The position numbers and the translations under genes were made by a program. The notes below the pieces were generated by a model. It saw nothing but the letters and a program-made list of their open reading frames with translations, had not been told where the DNA came from and made no database searches. Below are positions 25,613 to 33,777 of a DNA stretch of 38,383 bases, piece by piece (the first letter of the stretch is position 1; the number at the start of each line of letters is the position of its first letter). Origin of the DNA: an uncultured Bacilli bacterium (GTDB lineage: Bacteria > Bacillota_I > Bacilli_A > RF39 > UBA660); assembly GCA_947600335.1 (NCBI GenBank), contig CANQGB010000011.1:1-38383 (forward strand). Direction: 5' to 3'.

Positions 25613-28066
25613 ATGGATAAGATAGTTGAAAATAATATTGTAACAGAATTTAATAAATCTTTTATTCGTTATTCAATGAGTGTTATCGTTGCTCGGGCTA
25701 TACCTGATTTAAGAGATGGCTTGAAGCCGGTTCATCGAAGAATTTTGTATTCGATGTATGAATCTGGTTATACTCCTGATAAACCTCATCGTAAAAGTGC
25801 CAGAATAGTTGGAGATGTTATGGGTAAATATCATCCTCATGGTGATTCTTCAATTTATGAGGCGATGGTAGGAATGGCGCAACCGTTTACTTATCGACAT
25901 ATGTTAGTAGATGGTCATGGTAATTTTGGTAATATGGATGGTGATGGCGCGGCAGCAATGCGTTATACCGAAGCTCGTTTATCTAAGTTATCTTTGGAAA
26001 TGGTTCGCGATTTAAATAAAAATACCGTTGATTTTGAGCCTAATTTTGATGAAACTGAACAAGAACCAGTTATTTTACCTAGTAGATTTCCTAATATATT
26101 AGTTAATGGTTCAATGGGAATCGCTGTTGGTATGGCAACATATATTCCACCTCATAATTTAGGGGAAGTTATTGATGGTTGTGTTGCTTATATTGATAAT
26201 CCGGAGATTGATACTGATGGGTTAATGCAACATATTAAAGGACCTGATTTTCCAACTGGAGCTACGATTTTAGGTAATAGTGGTATAAAGAAGGCTTATG
26301 AAACTGGTCGTGGAACTATTACTATTCGGGGAAAAGCCGATATTGAAGAGGTTGATGGTAAAACAAGAATTGTAGTTACAGAATTACCTTATAAAGTTAA
26401 TAAAGCTGAATTTCAATCTCGGATTGGTGAGTTGGTTCGCGATAAAATTATCGATGGAATTAGTGAATTGCATGAGGAATCTAATTTGGAGAATCCTGTT
26501 AGGGTAGTTATCTATATAAAAAGAGATGCTAATGCTAATGTAGTTTTAAATAATCTATATAAATATACTCAATTACAAACAACATATAGTATTAATTTTT
26601 TGATGATTGATCAAAAAAGTCCCAAGATTTTACCTTTAAAGGATATTATTTCGAAATATATTGATTATCAAAAAGAGATTATTATTCGGAGAACACAATT
26701 TGATTTAGCGAAAGCGCAAGAAAGAGTTCATATTTTAGAAGGTTTAAAGATTGCTTTAGATAATTTGGATGAAGTTATTAAAATTATTCGTAATGCCGAG
26801 AATGATGGTATTGCTAAAGAACAATTAATGTCTAGATTTGGCCTTGATGATATTCAAGCTACAGCAATTTTGGATATGAGATTACGGCGTTTGACCGGTT
26901 TGGAAAGAGATAAAATTGAGAATGAACTAGCTGAATTATTAAAGGCTATTGAAGAGTATAAGAGTATTTTAGCTAGTGATGAAAAGGTTTTAGCGATTAT
27001 TCGCGAAGAATTGTTAGAGATTAAGAATAAGTATGCTGATGAACGGCGAACTAATATTGATATGTCAGCTATTGAGTTTATTGAAGATGAATCATTAATT
27101 CCTGAGGAAGACATTATCGTAGCACTTACTCACAATGGTTATATTAAACGGACTACATCTGACACGTTTAAGTTACAAAATCGTGGCGGAGTTGGTGTTA
27201 AAGGTATGAGTACTAATGAAGAGGATTTTGTGGAGCATATTGCTAACTTATGCACCCATGATTATGTTTTATTCTTTACAAATAAAGGTAAAGTTTATAG
27301 ATTAAAAGGTTACGAAATACCGGAGTTTAGTAGACAGTCTAAAGGTTTACCAATTATTAATTTATTGCAAATTGATAAGGATGAGAAAGTTAATTCAATT
27401 TTAGGTATTAAACGTGATGACAATACAAAATATTTACTATTTGCAACGAAAAACGGTATTGTTAAGCGGACTAGTATTAATGAATTTGATAATATTCGAA
27501 CTAATGGTAAGATATGTATTAATTTAAAGGATAGCGATGAATTAATTTCTGTACGTAAAACTTCAGGTAATGATTGTGTTTTTTTAGCTTCAAGTAACGG
27601 TAGAATGGTTAAATTCATGGAAGATGAGATTAGAGTAATGGGTCGAACTGCTAGTGGTGTTCGAGGCATTAATTTAGAGAATTCTTATTGTATTGGAGCA
27701 GAAATTGCTACTGATGAAGATACTATAATTATTGTAACGAAGAAGGGTTACGGCAAGCAAACAAATGTTCGAGAATATCGTCAAACAAGACGAGGTAGTA
27801 AAGGTGTAAAAGCTTTAAACATTACTGATAAAAATGGTTCTATTTCTGCTTTTGGATTGTCAAAAATGAATTATGATTTAGTTATTGTTACTGATACTGG
27901 CGTAATTATTAGAGTTCCTTTAAATCAAATTAATGTTTTAGGTAGAGCAACTCAAGGTGTTAGATTAATTAATTTAAAAGATAATCAAGAAGTTTCGACA
28001 ATTAGCTTAGTAGAATCTGAACCAATTAATTCTGAAGAAAGCATTGAAGAAAGCTCTGAAAATTAA
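25613..28066 (+). CDS. gyrA: DNA gyrase subunit A
   Basis: An 817-residue DNA-cleaving subunit. The active-site tyrosine is Tyr118 ([10 protein letters not shown]). In the quinolone region the residues are Ser79 and Glu83 ([10 protein letters not shown]), equivalent to E. coli 83 and 87, so no common resistance substitution is seen. The C-terminal domain has beta-pinwheel repeats; its GyrA-box reads QNRGGVG (from residue 522) in place of the usual QRRGGKG. A Glu/Ser-rich tail ends the protein. I chose the ATG at 25613, 8 bases from AGGAGG; the ATG at 25607 is only 2 bases away. A ParC identity is unlikely given the gyrB-gyrA pairing. Confidence 0.96.
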   Translation: MDKIVENNIVTEFNKSFIRYSMSVIVARAIPDLRDGLKPVHRRILYSMYESGYTPDKPHRKSARIVGDVMGKYHPHGDSSIYEAMVGMAQPFTYRHMLVDGHGNFGNMDGDGAAAMRYTEARLSKLSLEMVRDLNKNTVDFEPNFDETEQEPVILPSRFPNILVNGSMGIAVGMATYIPPHNLGEVIDGCVAYIDNPEIDTDGLMQHIKGPDFPTGATILGNSGIKKAYETGRGTITIRGKADIEEVDGKTRIVVTELPYKVNKAEFQSRIGELVRDKIIDGISELHEESNLENPVRVVIYIKRDANANVVLNNLYKYTQLQTTYSINFLMIDQKSPKILPLKDIISKYIDYQKEIIIRRTQFDLAKAQERVHILEGLKIALDNLDEVIKIIRNAENDGIAKEQLMSRFGLDDIQATAILDMRLRRLTGLERDKIENELAELLKAIEEYKSILASDEKVLAIIREELLEIKNKYADERRTNIDMSAIEFIEDESLIPEEDIIVALTHNGYIKRTTSDTFKLQNRGGVGVKGMSTNEEDFVEHIANLCTHDYVLFFTNKGKVYRLKGYEIPEFSRQSKGLPIINLLQIDKDEKVNSILGIKRDDNTKYLLFATKNGIVKRTSINEFDNIRTNGKICINLKDSDELISVRKTSGNDCVFLASSNGRMVKFMEDEIRVMGRTASGVRGINLENSYCIGAEIATDEDTIIIVTKKGYGKQTNVREYRQTRRGSKGVKALNITDKNGSISAFGLSKMNYDLVIVTDTGVIIRVPLNQINVLGRATQGVRLINLKDNQEVSTISLVESEPINSEESIEESSEN

Positions 28067-28076
28067 TCGATGACTA

Positions 28077-28092
28077 TGTTTCACGTGAAACA
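28077..28092. promoter_or_regulatory. parS site 1
   Basis: TGTTTCACGTGAAACA, a perfect 16-base palindrome matching the Bacillus ParB/Spo0J consensus. It begins 11 bases after the gyrA stop. The downstream flank TTGTGCATAAGT resembles a DnaA box. Confidence 0.93.
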
Positions 28093-28239
28093 TTGTGCAT
28101 AAGTTGAAACAAAGTTAAAATTCAATTTGTATTAAATTTTATATTTTTATTAAATCATTTTATATTTTCTTTTTGTTGTTTTTCTATGTGATATATTTCG
28201 TTTTTTGATTAAAAAAGTGAAAATTTATTTATATTTTAT

Positions 28240-28282
28240 AATTCATATTTTTAACAATTTATTTTAAAAATATGAATTTTTT
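28240..28282 (+). terminator. Long AT hairpin with T tail in the parS spacer
   Basis: A 13-bp perfect inverted repeat (AATTCATATTTTT / AAAAATATGAATT), 13-base loop, then TTTT. It could terminate gyrA transcripts about 200 bases after the stop. The stem has only one G-C pair per arm, so it may instead be a cruciform-prone element. Confidence 0.4.
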
Positions 28283-28314
28283 GCGTATTAAATAAGTTTT
28301 TAAAGTTTTAACAA

Positions 28315-28330
28315 TGTTTCACGTGAAACA
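28315..28330. promoter_or_regulatory. parS site 2
   Basis: Perfect TGTTTCACGTGAAACA. The flank ATTGTGTATAAGT repeats the flank of site 1 with one base changed. Confidence 0.93.
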
Positions 28331-28477
28331 TTGTGTATAAGTATTTGCAGAAAAACTTATATATACATTGAAAATGTTTAAAAAAATAAAATTATGATAA
28401 TACAATAAAGATATAATTACATTTTATTTCCTATTTTATAAACTATTTTCTAATGCAAAAAGAGTGTTGATAATTAA

Positions 28478-28493
28478 TGTTTCACGTGAAACA
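28478..28493. promoter_or_regulatory. parS site 3, within a 30-bp palindrome
   Basis: Perfect TGTTTCACGTGAAACA, with symmetry continuing 7 bases further on each side (28471-28500), making an uninterrupted 30-bp palindrome. Confidence 0.93.
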
Positions 28494-28702
28494 TTAATTA
28501 TTTGTTTCTAAATGTTTACTACTAACTAAATAAATAAATTTAACCGTGATGTGCTATATGTTTCTATATTTTAAATTTAGTTATATTAAAAATAATTATA
28601 AAAAATAGGCAAGACCTACTAATTTATATTATATAAAAAAATAACTATTTATAACTTTCTGCAGCTCAAAAAATACATTTATATTATTTATAAAAAAAAT
28701 AA

Positions 28703-28718
28703 TGTTTCACGTGAAACA
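28703..28718. promoter_or_regulatory. parS site 4
   Basis: Perfect TGTTTCACGTGAAACA, 4 bases upstream of the -35 hexamer of the SRP RNA promoter, so ParB bound here might affect that transcript. Confidence 0.93.
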
Positions 28719-28722
28719 TGGG

Positions 28723-28751
28723 TTGATTTTTAATTTAATTTTTGATAGAAT
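28723..28751 (+). promoter_or_regulatory. Promoter of the SRP RNA
   Basis: TTGATT (28723-28728), 17-base spacer, TAGAAT (28746-28751). The -10 ends 8 bases before the predicted 5' end of the RNA. Confidence 0.7.
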
Positions 28752-28758
28752 TTTAAAC

Positions 28759-28836
28759 GTGCAACAAATATATTGTAACCTGGTCAGAGTTGGAAAACAG
28801 CAGCCACATCAATCCCTATTTGTGTGCACTTTTTTT
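28759..28836 (+). ncRNA. ffs: Small signal recognition particle RNA (4.5S type)
   Basis: The conserved domain IV hairpin is present: CCTGGTCAG on the 5' side, a GGAA tetraloop closed by GTT/AAC (28788-28797), and CAGCAGCC on the 3' side. This is the Ffh-binding region with its internal loops. The ends pair (GTGCAACAAATA with TATTTGTGTGCAC), giving a molecule of about 71 bases followed by seven T. That is the short form, without the Alu domain found in the Bacillus 6S-like scRNA. With Ffh it guides membrane proteins to the membrane. In Bacillus the gene also lies between tadA and dnaX; here it precedes tadA. Confidence 0.93.
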
Positions 28837-28848
28837 AGGTGATTATAT

Positions 28849-29271
28849 ATGAATATAGATATATATTTAAAAATTTTATTAGAAATGGCTAAGAAAGCCG
28901 CTAAGCAAAATGAGGTACCAGTTTCGGCTTTAATAGTTAGAAATAATAAGATAATAGCAAAAGATTTTAATAAAAAAGAAAAAAAACAAGATATAACAGC
29001 TCATGCAGAAATTTTATGCATAAAAAAAGCCGCTAAAAAACTGAAAAATTGGAATCTTAGCGATTGTGATATGTATGTTTCACTGAAACCTTGTTCAATG
29101 TGCTATGAAGTGATAAAGCAGTCACGAATTAAAAACGTTTATTATTTATTAGATAAACCAGATTATAAACATGAATATAATAAAACAAATATGGAATTAT
29201 TACCTGCAAATACTGTTACTAATAGTTATCAACAATTGTTGTCAGTATTTTTCAAAAATAAGCGAAATTAG
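28849..29271 (+). CDS. tadA: tRNA-specific adenosine deaminase
   Basis: A 140-residue zinc deaminase converting A34 to inosine in tRNA-Arg(ACG). Zinc ligands and proton shuttle are His52 and Glu54 (HAE), Cys82 and Cys85 (PCSMC). VPVSALIV and the NW..CDMYVSLKPC pattern fit TadA, though LKPC replaces the usual LEPC and the C-terminal half is somewhat divergent. The context next to dnaX and the SRP RNA supports TadA over another deaminase. The ATG follows AGGTGA. It starts only 12 bases after the T run of the SRP RNA, with no own promoter visible. Confidence 0.85.
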   Translation: MNIDIYLKILLEMAKKAAKQNEVPVSALIVRNNKIIAKDFNKKEKKQDITAHAEILCIKKAAKKLKNWNLSDCDMYVSLKPCSMCYEVIKQSRIKNVYYLLDKPDYKHEYNKTNMELLPANTVTNSYQQLLSVFFKNKRN

Positions 29272-29292
29272 TTTAGTTTAGGCTTTTTTTTA

Positions 29293-29301
29293 TGGTATAA
29301 T
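29293..29301 (+). promoter_or_regulatory. Extended -10 promoter of dnaX
   Basis: TGGTATAAT (perfect -10 with TG extension), 17 bases before the dnaX ATG. It predicts a leader of about 10 bases. The same 9-mer is the ywiB-operon promoter core. Confidence 0.6.
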
Positions 29302-29318
29302 TTAAATGGTGAATTATT

Positions 29319-30998
29319 ATGGACAACGATTTTAAAGTACTTTATAGAAAATATCGCCCAAAGTCTTTTGATGAAATTGTAGGTCAAGAATATACGATAT
29401 CTATGCTAAAAAATGCTGTGATTGCTAACAAAATTTCGCATGCCTATATTTTTACTGGTCCAAGGGGTACGGGAAAGACTAGCACAGCGAAAATATTTGC
29501 TAAAACAATTAATTGTGAAAATCCAAAAGATGGTGTTCCATGTGAAACATGTGCGAGTTGCATGAATATTTCTAATAATGCCGATATTATTGAAATCGAT
29601 GCTGCTTCAAATAATGGAGTAGATGAAATAAGAGAAATTATTAATAATGTTAAGATTGCACCATCTTTTAGTAAATATAAGGTATATATTATTGATGAAG
29701 TTCACATGCTATCACAAAGTGCTTTTAATGCCTTGTTATTAACATTAGAAGAACCACCAAGTCATGTAGTTTTTATTTTAGCTACTACTAATATCGAGAG
29801 TGTTCCAATTACAATTTTATCTCGCTGTCAAAGATATGAGTTTAAGAAGGTAAATTTTGAAAAAATAGTGGCTCATTTGAAATATATTTGTGAAAGAGAG
29901 CAAATTAAAATTACAGATGAGGCTATTGAAGAAATAGCTTATTTATCAGAAGGTGGGTTACGTGATGCTTTAAGTATTTTAAATCAATTATCCACAAGTA
30001 ATGATGATATTTCTTTGGAGACTGTTGTTCAAGATTATGGCTCTATTTCGAATATTCAGATATCGAAAATAATTAATAATTTTTTAAATAATAATTTAGA
30101 AGAATTAGAAGAAATTTTTAATGATTTAAAAAATAGTTCTTTAGATTACAAAGTATTTATAAAAAAATTAATTGATGGACTTTATTTAAAAGCAATTGAT
30201 AGTAAAGAAATGAATGACGAACAAAAGTTCTCAAAAATTAAAAATACTATAATGAATTTAAATGATGTATTGAATAAAGCCAATATTAATGTTGACCCAT
30301 TTATATTAATTTTGATGTCTTTAGTGGAATTTATGGAAATAGCTGATAAAAGTTCTGAATCTTGGAAAGTAAAAGAAGAAAAAGTTGTTAATATTTTAGA
30401 AAATGTTGATGTTAAAGATGAAAAGATTATTGATAATTCAATTAATTTTGACAGTGTCGAAAAAGTTACTACTAATAAAGACACAACGGATGATGAAGAA
30501 GAATTCCTTGAATTCTTAAATAATTTAAAACAAGTAAGAATAAATAATTGTTTAGCAAAGGCTGATAAAAAGTCTTTAAACGAATTTAAAAAACAATGGA
30601 GCGAGTTTGTTTTAAAGAATGATAAAGCTAAAGATATTGGTTTTTTGATTATTGATTCAAATGTAGTGGCGGCTTCAGCAGATGTTATTCTATTTAATTT
30701 AATGCAACAAAGTATGGCCGAGTTATTTAATAAAAATATTGAAATGTTGGAAAAGAAGTTTAACAGTGCTTATAATTCAAAATATAAATTTATGTGCTTA
30801 TCTCAACAAGAGTGGACAAATGTTAAAAATGATTATATTATTAAATTGAAAAATAATTATGTTTATGACATTTTAGAGGAGCCAAATTTTAAGGAAAATG
30901 ATATAATAGTTGAAGAAATTGGCGAAAATGTCGTAAGTGATGACAATATTGATAGTTGTCTTGATATTTTTGATAAAAGTAAAGTAGAAATTAAATAA
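29319..30998 (+). CDS. dnaX: DNA polymerase III gamma/tau subunit
   Basis: A 559-residue clamp-loader ATPase. Walker A GPRGTGKT (47-54), a zinc module with Cys66, Cys75, Cys78 and Cys81, the DEVH Walker B (126-129) and the sensor-1 ATTNIESVP are visible. The C-terminal tau-like region beyond about residue 370 is acidic and weakly conserved. I did not see a clear A-run frameshift site that would make a separate gamma form. It begins the dnaX-ybaB-recR-bofA-holB string. Confidence 0.97.
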   Translation: MDNDFKVLYRKYRPKSFDEIVGQEYTISMLKNAVIANKISHAYIFTGPRGTGKTSTAKIFAKTINCENPKDGVPCETCASCMNISNNADIIEIDAASNNGVDEIREIINNVKIAPSFSKYKVYIIDEVHMLSQSAFNALLLTLEEPPSHVVFILATTNIESVPITILSRCQRYEFKKVNFEKIVAHLKYICEREQIKITDEAIEEIAYLSEGGLRDALSILNQLSTSNDDISLETVVQDYGSISNIQISKIINNFLNNNLEELEEIFNDLKNSSLDYKVFIKKLIDGLYLKAIDSKEMNDEQKFSKIKNTIMNLNDVLNKANINVDPFILILMSLVEFMEIADKSSESWKVKEEKVVNILENVDVKDEKIIDNSINFDSVEKVTTNKDTTDDEEEFLEFLNNLKQVRINNCLAKADKKSLNEFKKQWSEFVLKNDKAKDIGFLIIDSNVVAASADVILFNLMQQSMAELFNKNIEMLEKKFNSAYNSKYKFMCLSQQEWTNVKNDYIIKLKNNYVYDILEEPNFKENDIIVEEIGENVVSDDNIDSCLDIFDKSKVEIK

Positions 30999-31012
30999 GG
31001 AGAGATATTATA

Positions 31013-31306
31013 ATGAATATGCAAAATTTAATGGCTCAAGCCCAAAGAATGCAAAGAGATTTACAAAAGAAAAAAGATGAAATTGATAATATGAATTTTG
31101 AGGCTAAAAATGAATTAGTTCATATAACTATGAATGGTAAGAAAGAATTAGTAGCAATTAATATATCTAAAGATATTGAAATTACAGATTTAGAGGCCGT
31201 TGAAGATATGATTGTCTTGGCTGTTAAGGATGCTATTAAACAAATAGATAAAGTAACGGAAGAAAAAATGGGTTCTCTAGGTGCTGGACTTGGTGGGTTG
31301 TTTTAA
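31013..31306 (+). CDS. ybaB: YbaB/EbfC family nucleoid-associated protein
   Basis: A 97-residue dimeric DNA-binding protein of the YbaB/EbfC (YaaK) family, with the MNMQNLMAQAQRMQ N-terminal helix, the central beta-sheet (NELVHITMNGKKELVAINI) and the Gly-rich GSLGAGLGGLF end. It is 14 bases after dnaX, and its TAA overlaps the recR ATG by one base. The dnaX-ybaB-recR order is very widely conserved. Confidence 0.96.
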   Translation: MNMQNLMAQAQRMQRDLQKKKDEIDNMNFEAKNELVHITMNGKKELVAINISKDIEITDLEAVEDMIVLAVKDAIKQIDKVTEEKMGSLGAGLGGLF

Positions 31307-31905
31307 TGGGGTATCCAACAAAATTAGCCAATGTGATTGAGTATTTAAAAAAGTTGCCAGGAATTGGTGAAAAAAGTGCGGAAAGATGTGCTCTATCTTT
31401 ATTAAATTTAGATTTAGAACAAGTTCAAGATTTAGCTGATTCTTTAGTAATGGCTAAGGAAAGTTTACATCCTTGTAAAATATGTGGTCATTTAACTGAT
31501 AATGATATTTGTGATATATGTAGTGATAGTACAAGAGATAAAAATCTTATATGTGTTTTAGAAAATTCAAAAAGTGTTTTTTCTTTTGAAAAAGGTGGCA
31601 ATTATCATGGAACTTATCATGTTTTGAATGGTCTTATATCTCCAACTGAAGGAATTACTTATGATGACATTAATTTAGCAAGTTTAATTGAAAGAGTCGA
31701 AAAACTAGAAAATCCGGAGTTGATATTAGCTTTAAAATCGACAATTGAGGGTAAAACAACTACCTTATTTATAAAAAAAATTTTTGAAGATAAAAATGTG
31801 GTTATTTCAAGATTGTCTTATGGCATTCCTACGGGAGCCGATATTGAATATATAGATGGCTTGACTTTGGAAAGTGCTTTAGATGATAGAAAGAAAATTT
31901 CATAA
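31306..31905 (+). CDS. recR: Recombination protein RecR
   Basis: A 199-residue protein with a helix-hairpin-helix (KLPGIGEKSAER), a four-cysteine zinc finger (57, 60, 69, 72) and a TOPRIM domain. It forms a clamp that works with RecF and RecO in gap repair; recF lies 8 kb upstream in this window. It overlaps ybaB by 1 base (TAATG). Confidence 0.97.
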   Translation: MGYPTKLANVIEYLKKLPGIGEKSAERCALSLLNLDLEQVQDLADSLVMAKESLHPCKICGHLTDNDICDICSDSTRDKNLICVLENSKSVFSFEKGGNYHGTYHVLNGLISPTEGITYDDINLASLIERVEKLENPELILALKSTIEGKTTTLFIKKIFEDKNVVISRLSYGIPTGADIEYIDGLTLESALDDRKKIS

Positions 31906-31944
31906 AATAACAGTTAAATCATACTTTTAATTAAGGTGATTTAA

Positions 31945-32133
31945 GTGTTAAGAAAAGTATTTGAAATAGTAAAAAAAATAGTTTTGGCTTTTTTATTCAT
32001 TTATAGTTTGAATTTATTTGTGAATTCTTTAAATATTTTAATTCCTATAAATTTATTTACGCTTGGAACTGTTACAGCTTTAGGGTTGCCAGGTTTGTTG
32101 TCATTGGTGGTAATGTTTTTTATAATAAAATAA
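31945..32133 (+). CDS. BofA-family membrane protein (pro-sigma-K processing inhibitor-like)
   Basis: A 62-residue protein with two hydrophobic segments. Its second half (IPINLFTLGTVTALGLPGLL, 33-52) follows the BofA pattern (VPINL...GIPG) closely. In B. subtilis BofA holds the SpoIVFB protease inactive at the forespore membrane, and bofA also lies just after recR. It is shorter than Bacillus BofA (87 residues), lacking the first membrane segment. It starts with GTG at 31945, eight bases after AGGTG. Confidence 0.8.
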   Translation: MLRKVFEIVKKIVLAFLFIYSLNLFVNSLNILIPINLFTLGTVTALGLPGLLSLVVMFFIIK

Positions 32134-32149
32134 AATATGGTGATTTGGT

Positions 32150-32995
32150 ATGATTAAATGTAGCAATATTGAAGTTTTGAAGAGTAATTATCAAAAAAAT
32201 AAGCTAGCCCATGCTTTTTTAATTGAAACAGATAATAAAGATTTGGCTAAATTAGATATTTTAGAATTTTTAAAATTTGTTAATTGTTCAGATGTTTATG
32301 ATGATAATTGTTCAAAATGTAATTTGTGTCATTTAATTAATACGTTATCGCTACCTAATTTGCATATTATTGAACCAGATGGACAAGCTATAAAGAAGGA
32401 ACAAATTGAGAATCTTAAAGAAAAAATGTTATCGATTCCGTTTATTTCTAAATATAACACTTATATTATTAACTATGCCGAAAAATTAAATGCATCTTCA
32501 GCTAATTCGATGCTTAAATTTATTGAAGAACCAGAACCTAATATTTTAGGCTTTTTTATAACTGATAATAGAGAAAATGTTATTTCAACCGTAAAGAGTA
32601 GATGTGAAATAATTCGTGCAATGTATAATACCGATTTAGAGGATGGCTTAGTTTATTATCAAAATCATTATTTAGATTTGTATAATTTGGCAATTGATTA
32701 TTTGGAAAAAGTTGAAAAAGAAGGTAAAAAGTCAATTCTTAATAATATTTCTTTAATGGATGAAAAATTAGAACGAAATGATTTGCTTATTATATTTAAG
32801 ATAATTTTAGAAGTGTATAATTCATATTTTCAAACTGGGACTGGTCCTGAAAAATTATCATTTTTAAGTAATTATAATAGTTTACAATTTTTAAAAAGAA
32901 TTAAGTTAGTTATTGATATTCTTGATAAATTAAATTATAATTCTAACTTGAATTTAGTTTTAGATGGATTTGTAATAAGATTAGGTGAGTTGTGA
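32150..32995 (+). CDS. holB: DNA polymerase III delta' subunit
   Basis: A 281-residue clamp-loader subunit with HAFLIE near the start, a cysteine cluster (CSDVYDDNCSKCNLC), SANSMLKFIEEP and the SRCEIIR segment. A Walker A motif is absent, as expected for delta'. It is part of the dnaX-to-mfd run. Its stop shares a base with the ricT ATG (TGATG). Confidence 0.93.
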   Translation: MIKCSNIEVLKSNYQKNKLAHAFLIETDNKDLAKLDILEFLKFVNCSDVYDDNCSKCNLCHLINTLSLPNLHIIEPDGQAIKKEQIENLKEKMLSIPFISKYNTYIINYAEKLNASSANSMLKFIEEPEPNILGFFITDNRENVISTVKSRCEIIRAMYNTDLEDGLVYYQNHYLDLYNLAIDYLEKVEKEGKKSILNNISLMDEKLERNDLLIIFKIILEVYNSYFQTGTGPEKLSFLSNYNSLQFLKRIKLVIDILDKLNYNSNLNLVLDGFVIRLGEL

Positions 32996-33777
32996 TGCAT
33001 ATATATGGCGTTGTGTTTAATGATCATAAAAAGATTTCATATTTTAAGAGTGATAATTTAAAATTAGATGTTGATAATTATGTTATCGTCGATACTGACA
33101 AAGGTTGGCAATATGGTAAGATTATCGAAATTGTTGAGGAAGAGAAGAATAATGATTCTTTAAAAAATATTGTGCGTTTAGCGACCAAAAATGATTATAA
33201 TCAATATTTAAAAAATTTAAAAGATGCTGAGTTGGCTTTAAAAGAGGCTAAAAAGTTGGCAAAAGAATTGGATTTAAATATGCATTTTTTATCAGCAGCT
33301 TTTACTTTTGATAGAAAACAATTATTGTTTAATTTTATTGCTGATGAGAGAATAGATTTTCGAGAGTTAGCCAAAAAATTAGCCAATATATATAAAACGC
33401 GAATTGAGTTGCATCAAATTGGGGCTAGAGATAAGGCTTCCATGGTTGGTGGAATAGGCAGTTGTGGTAGAGAACAATGTTGTGCTTCTTTTTTAAAAAA
33501 TTTAGAGTCAGTTTCAATTAATATGGCTAAGAATCAAAATTTGGCTTTAAATCCCTCAAAAATAAATGGTAACTGTGGTCGTTTATTGTGTTGTTTAAAT
33601 TATGAAGATGACGTGTATACTAAGTTGAAAAAAGGGTTACCAAATGTTGGCCAAGTTATTACGAAAGAAAATGTTACTGGGAAAGTTGTTAGTGTTGATA
33701 TCTTAAAGAGAAAAGTAAAAGTTGATGCTAATAATGAAATAGTTGAAGTGGAATATCCTTATGAAAGTAATAAATGA
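32995..33777 (+). CDS. ricT: PSP1-domain protein RicT (YaaT)
   Basis: A 260-residue PSP1-domain protein with the characteristic cysteines (GSCGREQCCASF and NCGRLLCCLNYE). In B. subtilis RicT forms, with RicA and RicF, an Fe-S complex that directs RNase Y processing and is needed for competence and sporulation. It is at the same place after holB in Bacillus. I prefer the ATG at 32995 over the GTG at 32992, since the TGATG overlap with holB is the usual coupling. A roughly 25-residue coiled stretch (LKDAELALKEAKKLAKEL) lies near the middle. Confidence 0.93.
   Translation: MHIYGVVFNDHKKISYFKSDNLKLDVDNYVIVDTDKGWQYGKIIEIVEEEKNNDSLKNIVRLATKNDYNQYLKNLKDAELALKEAKKLAKELDLNMHFLSAAFTFDRKQLLFNFIADERIDFRELAKKLANIYKTRIELHQIGARDKASMVGGIGSCGREQCCASFLKNLESVSINMAKNQNLALNPSKINGNCGRLLCCLNYEDDVYTKLKKGLPNVGQVITKENVTGKVVSVDILKRKVKVDANNEIVEVEYPYESNK

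Larger units (their letters stand above)
28093..28758. other. AT-rich centromere-like spacer
   Basis: About 780 bases between gyrA and tadA contain no protein gene on either strand. Apart from the four parS sites, a hairpin at 28240-28278 and the SRP RNA with its promoter, I see only A/T-rich DNA. Two DnaA-box-like sequences, TGTGCATAA (28094-28102) and TGTGTATAA (28332-28340), follow parS 1 and parS 2. Confidence 0.7.

Noticed and set aside
28077..28718. CRISPR array
   Set aside because: The repeated unit is a 16-bp palindrome at unequal distances (238, 163 and 225 bases) and matches parS; no cas genes.
29319..30998. Programmed frameshift in dnaX producing gamma
   Set aside because: I found no convincing slippery A run with a following stem at the right place; the frame is open to the end.
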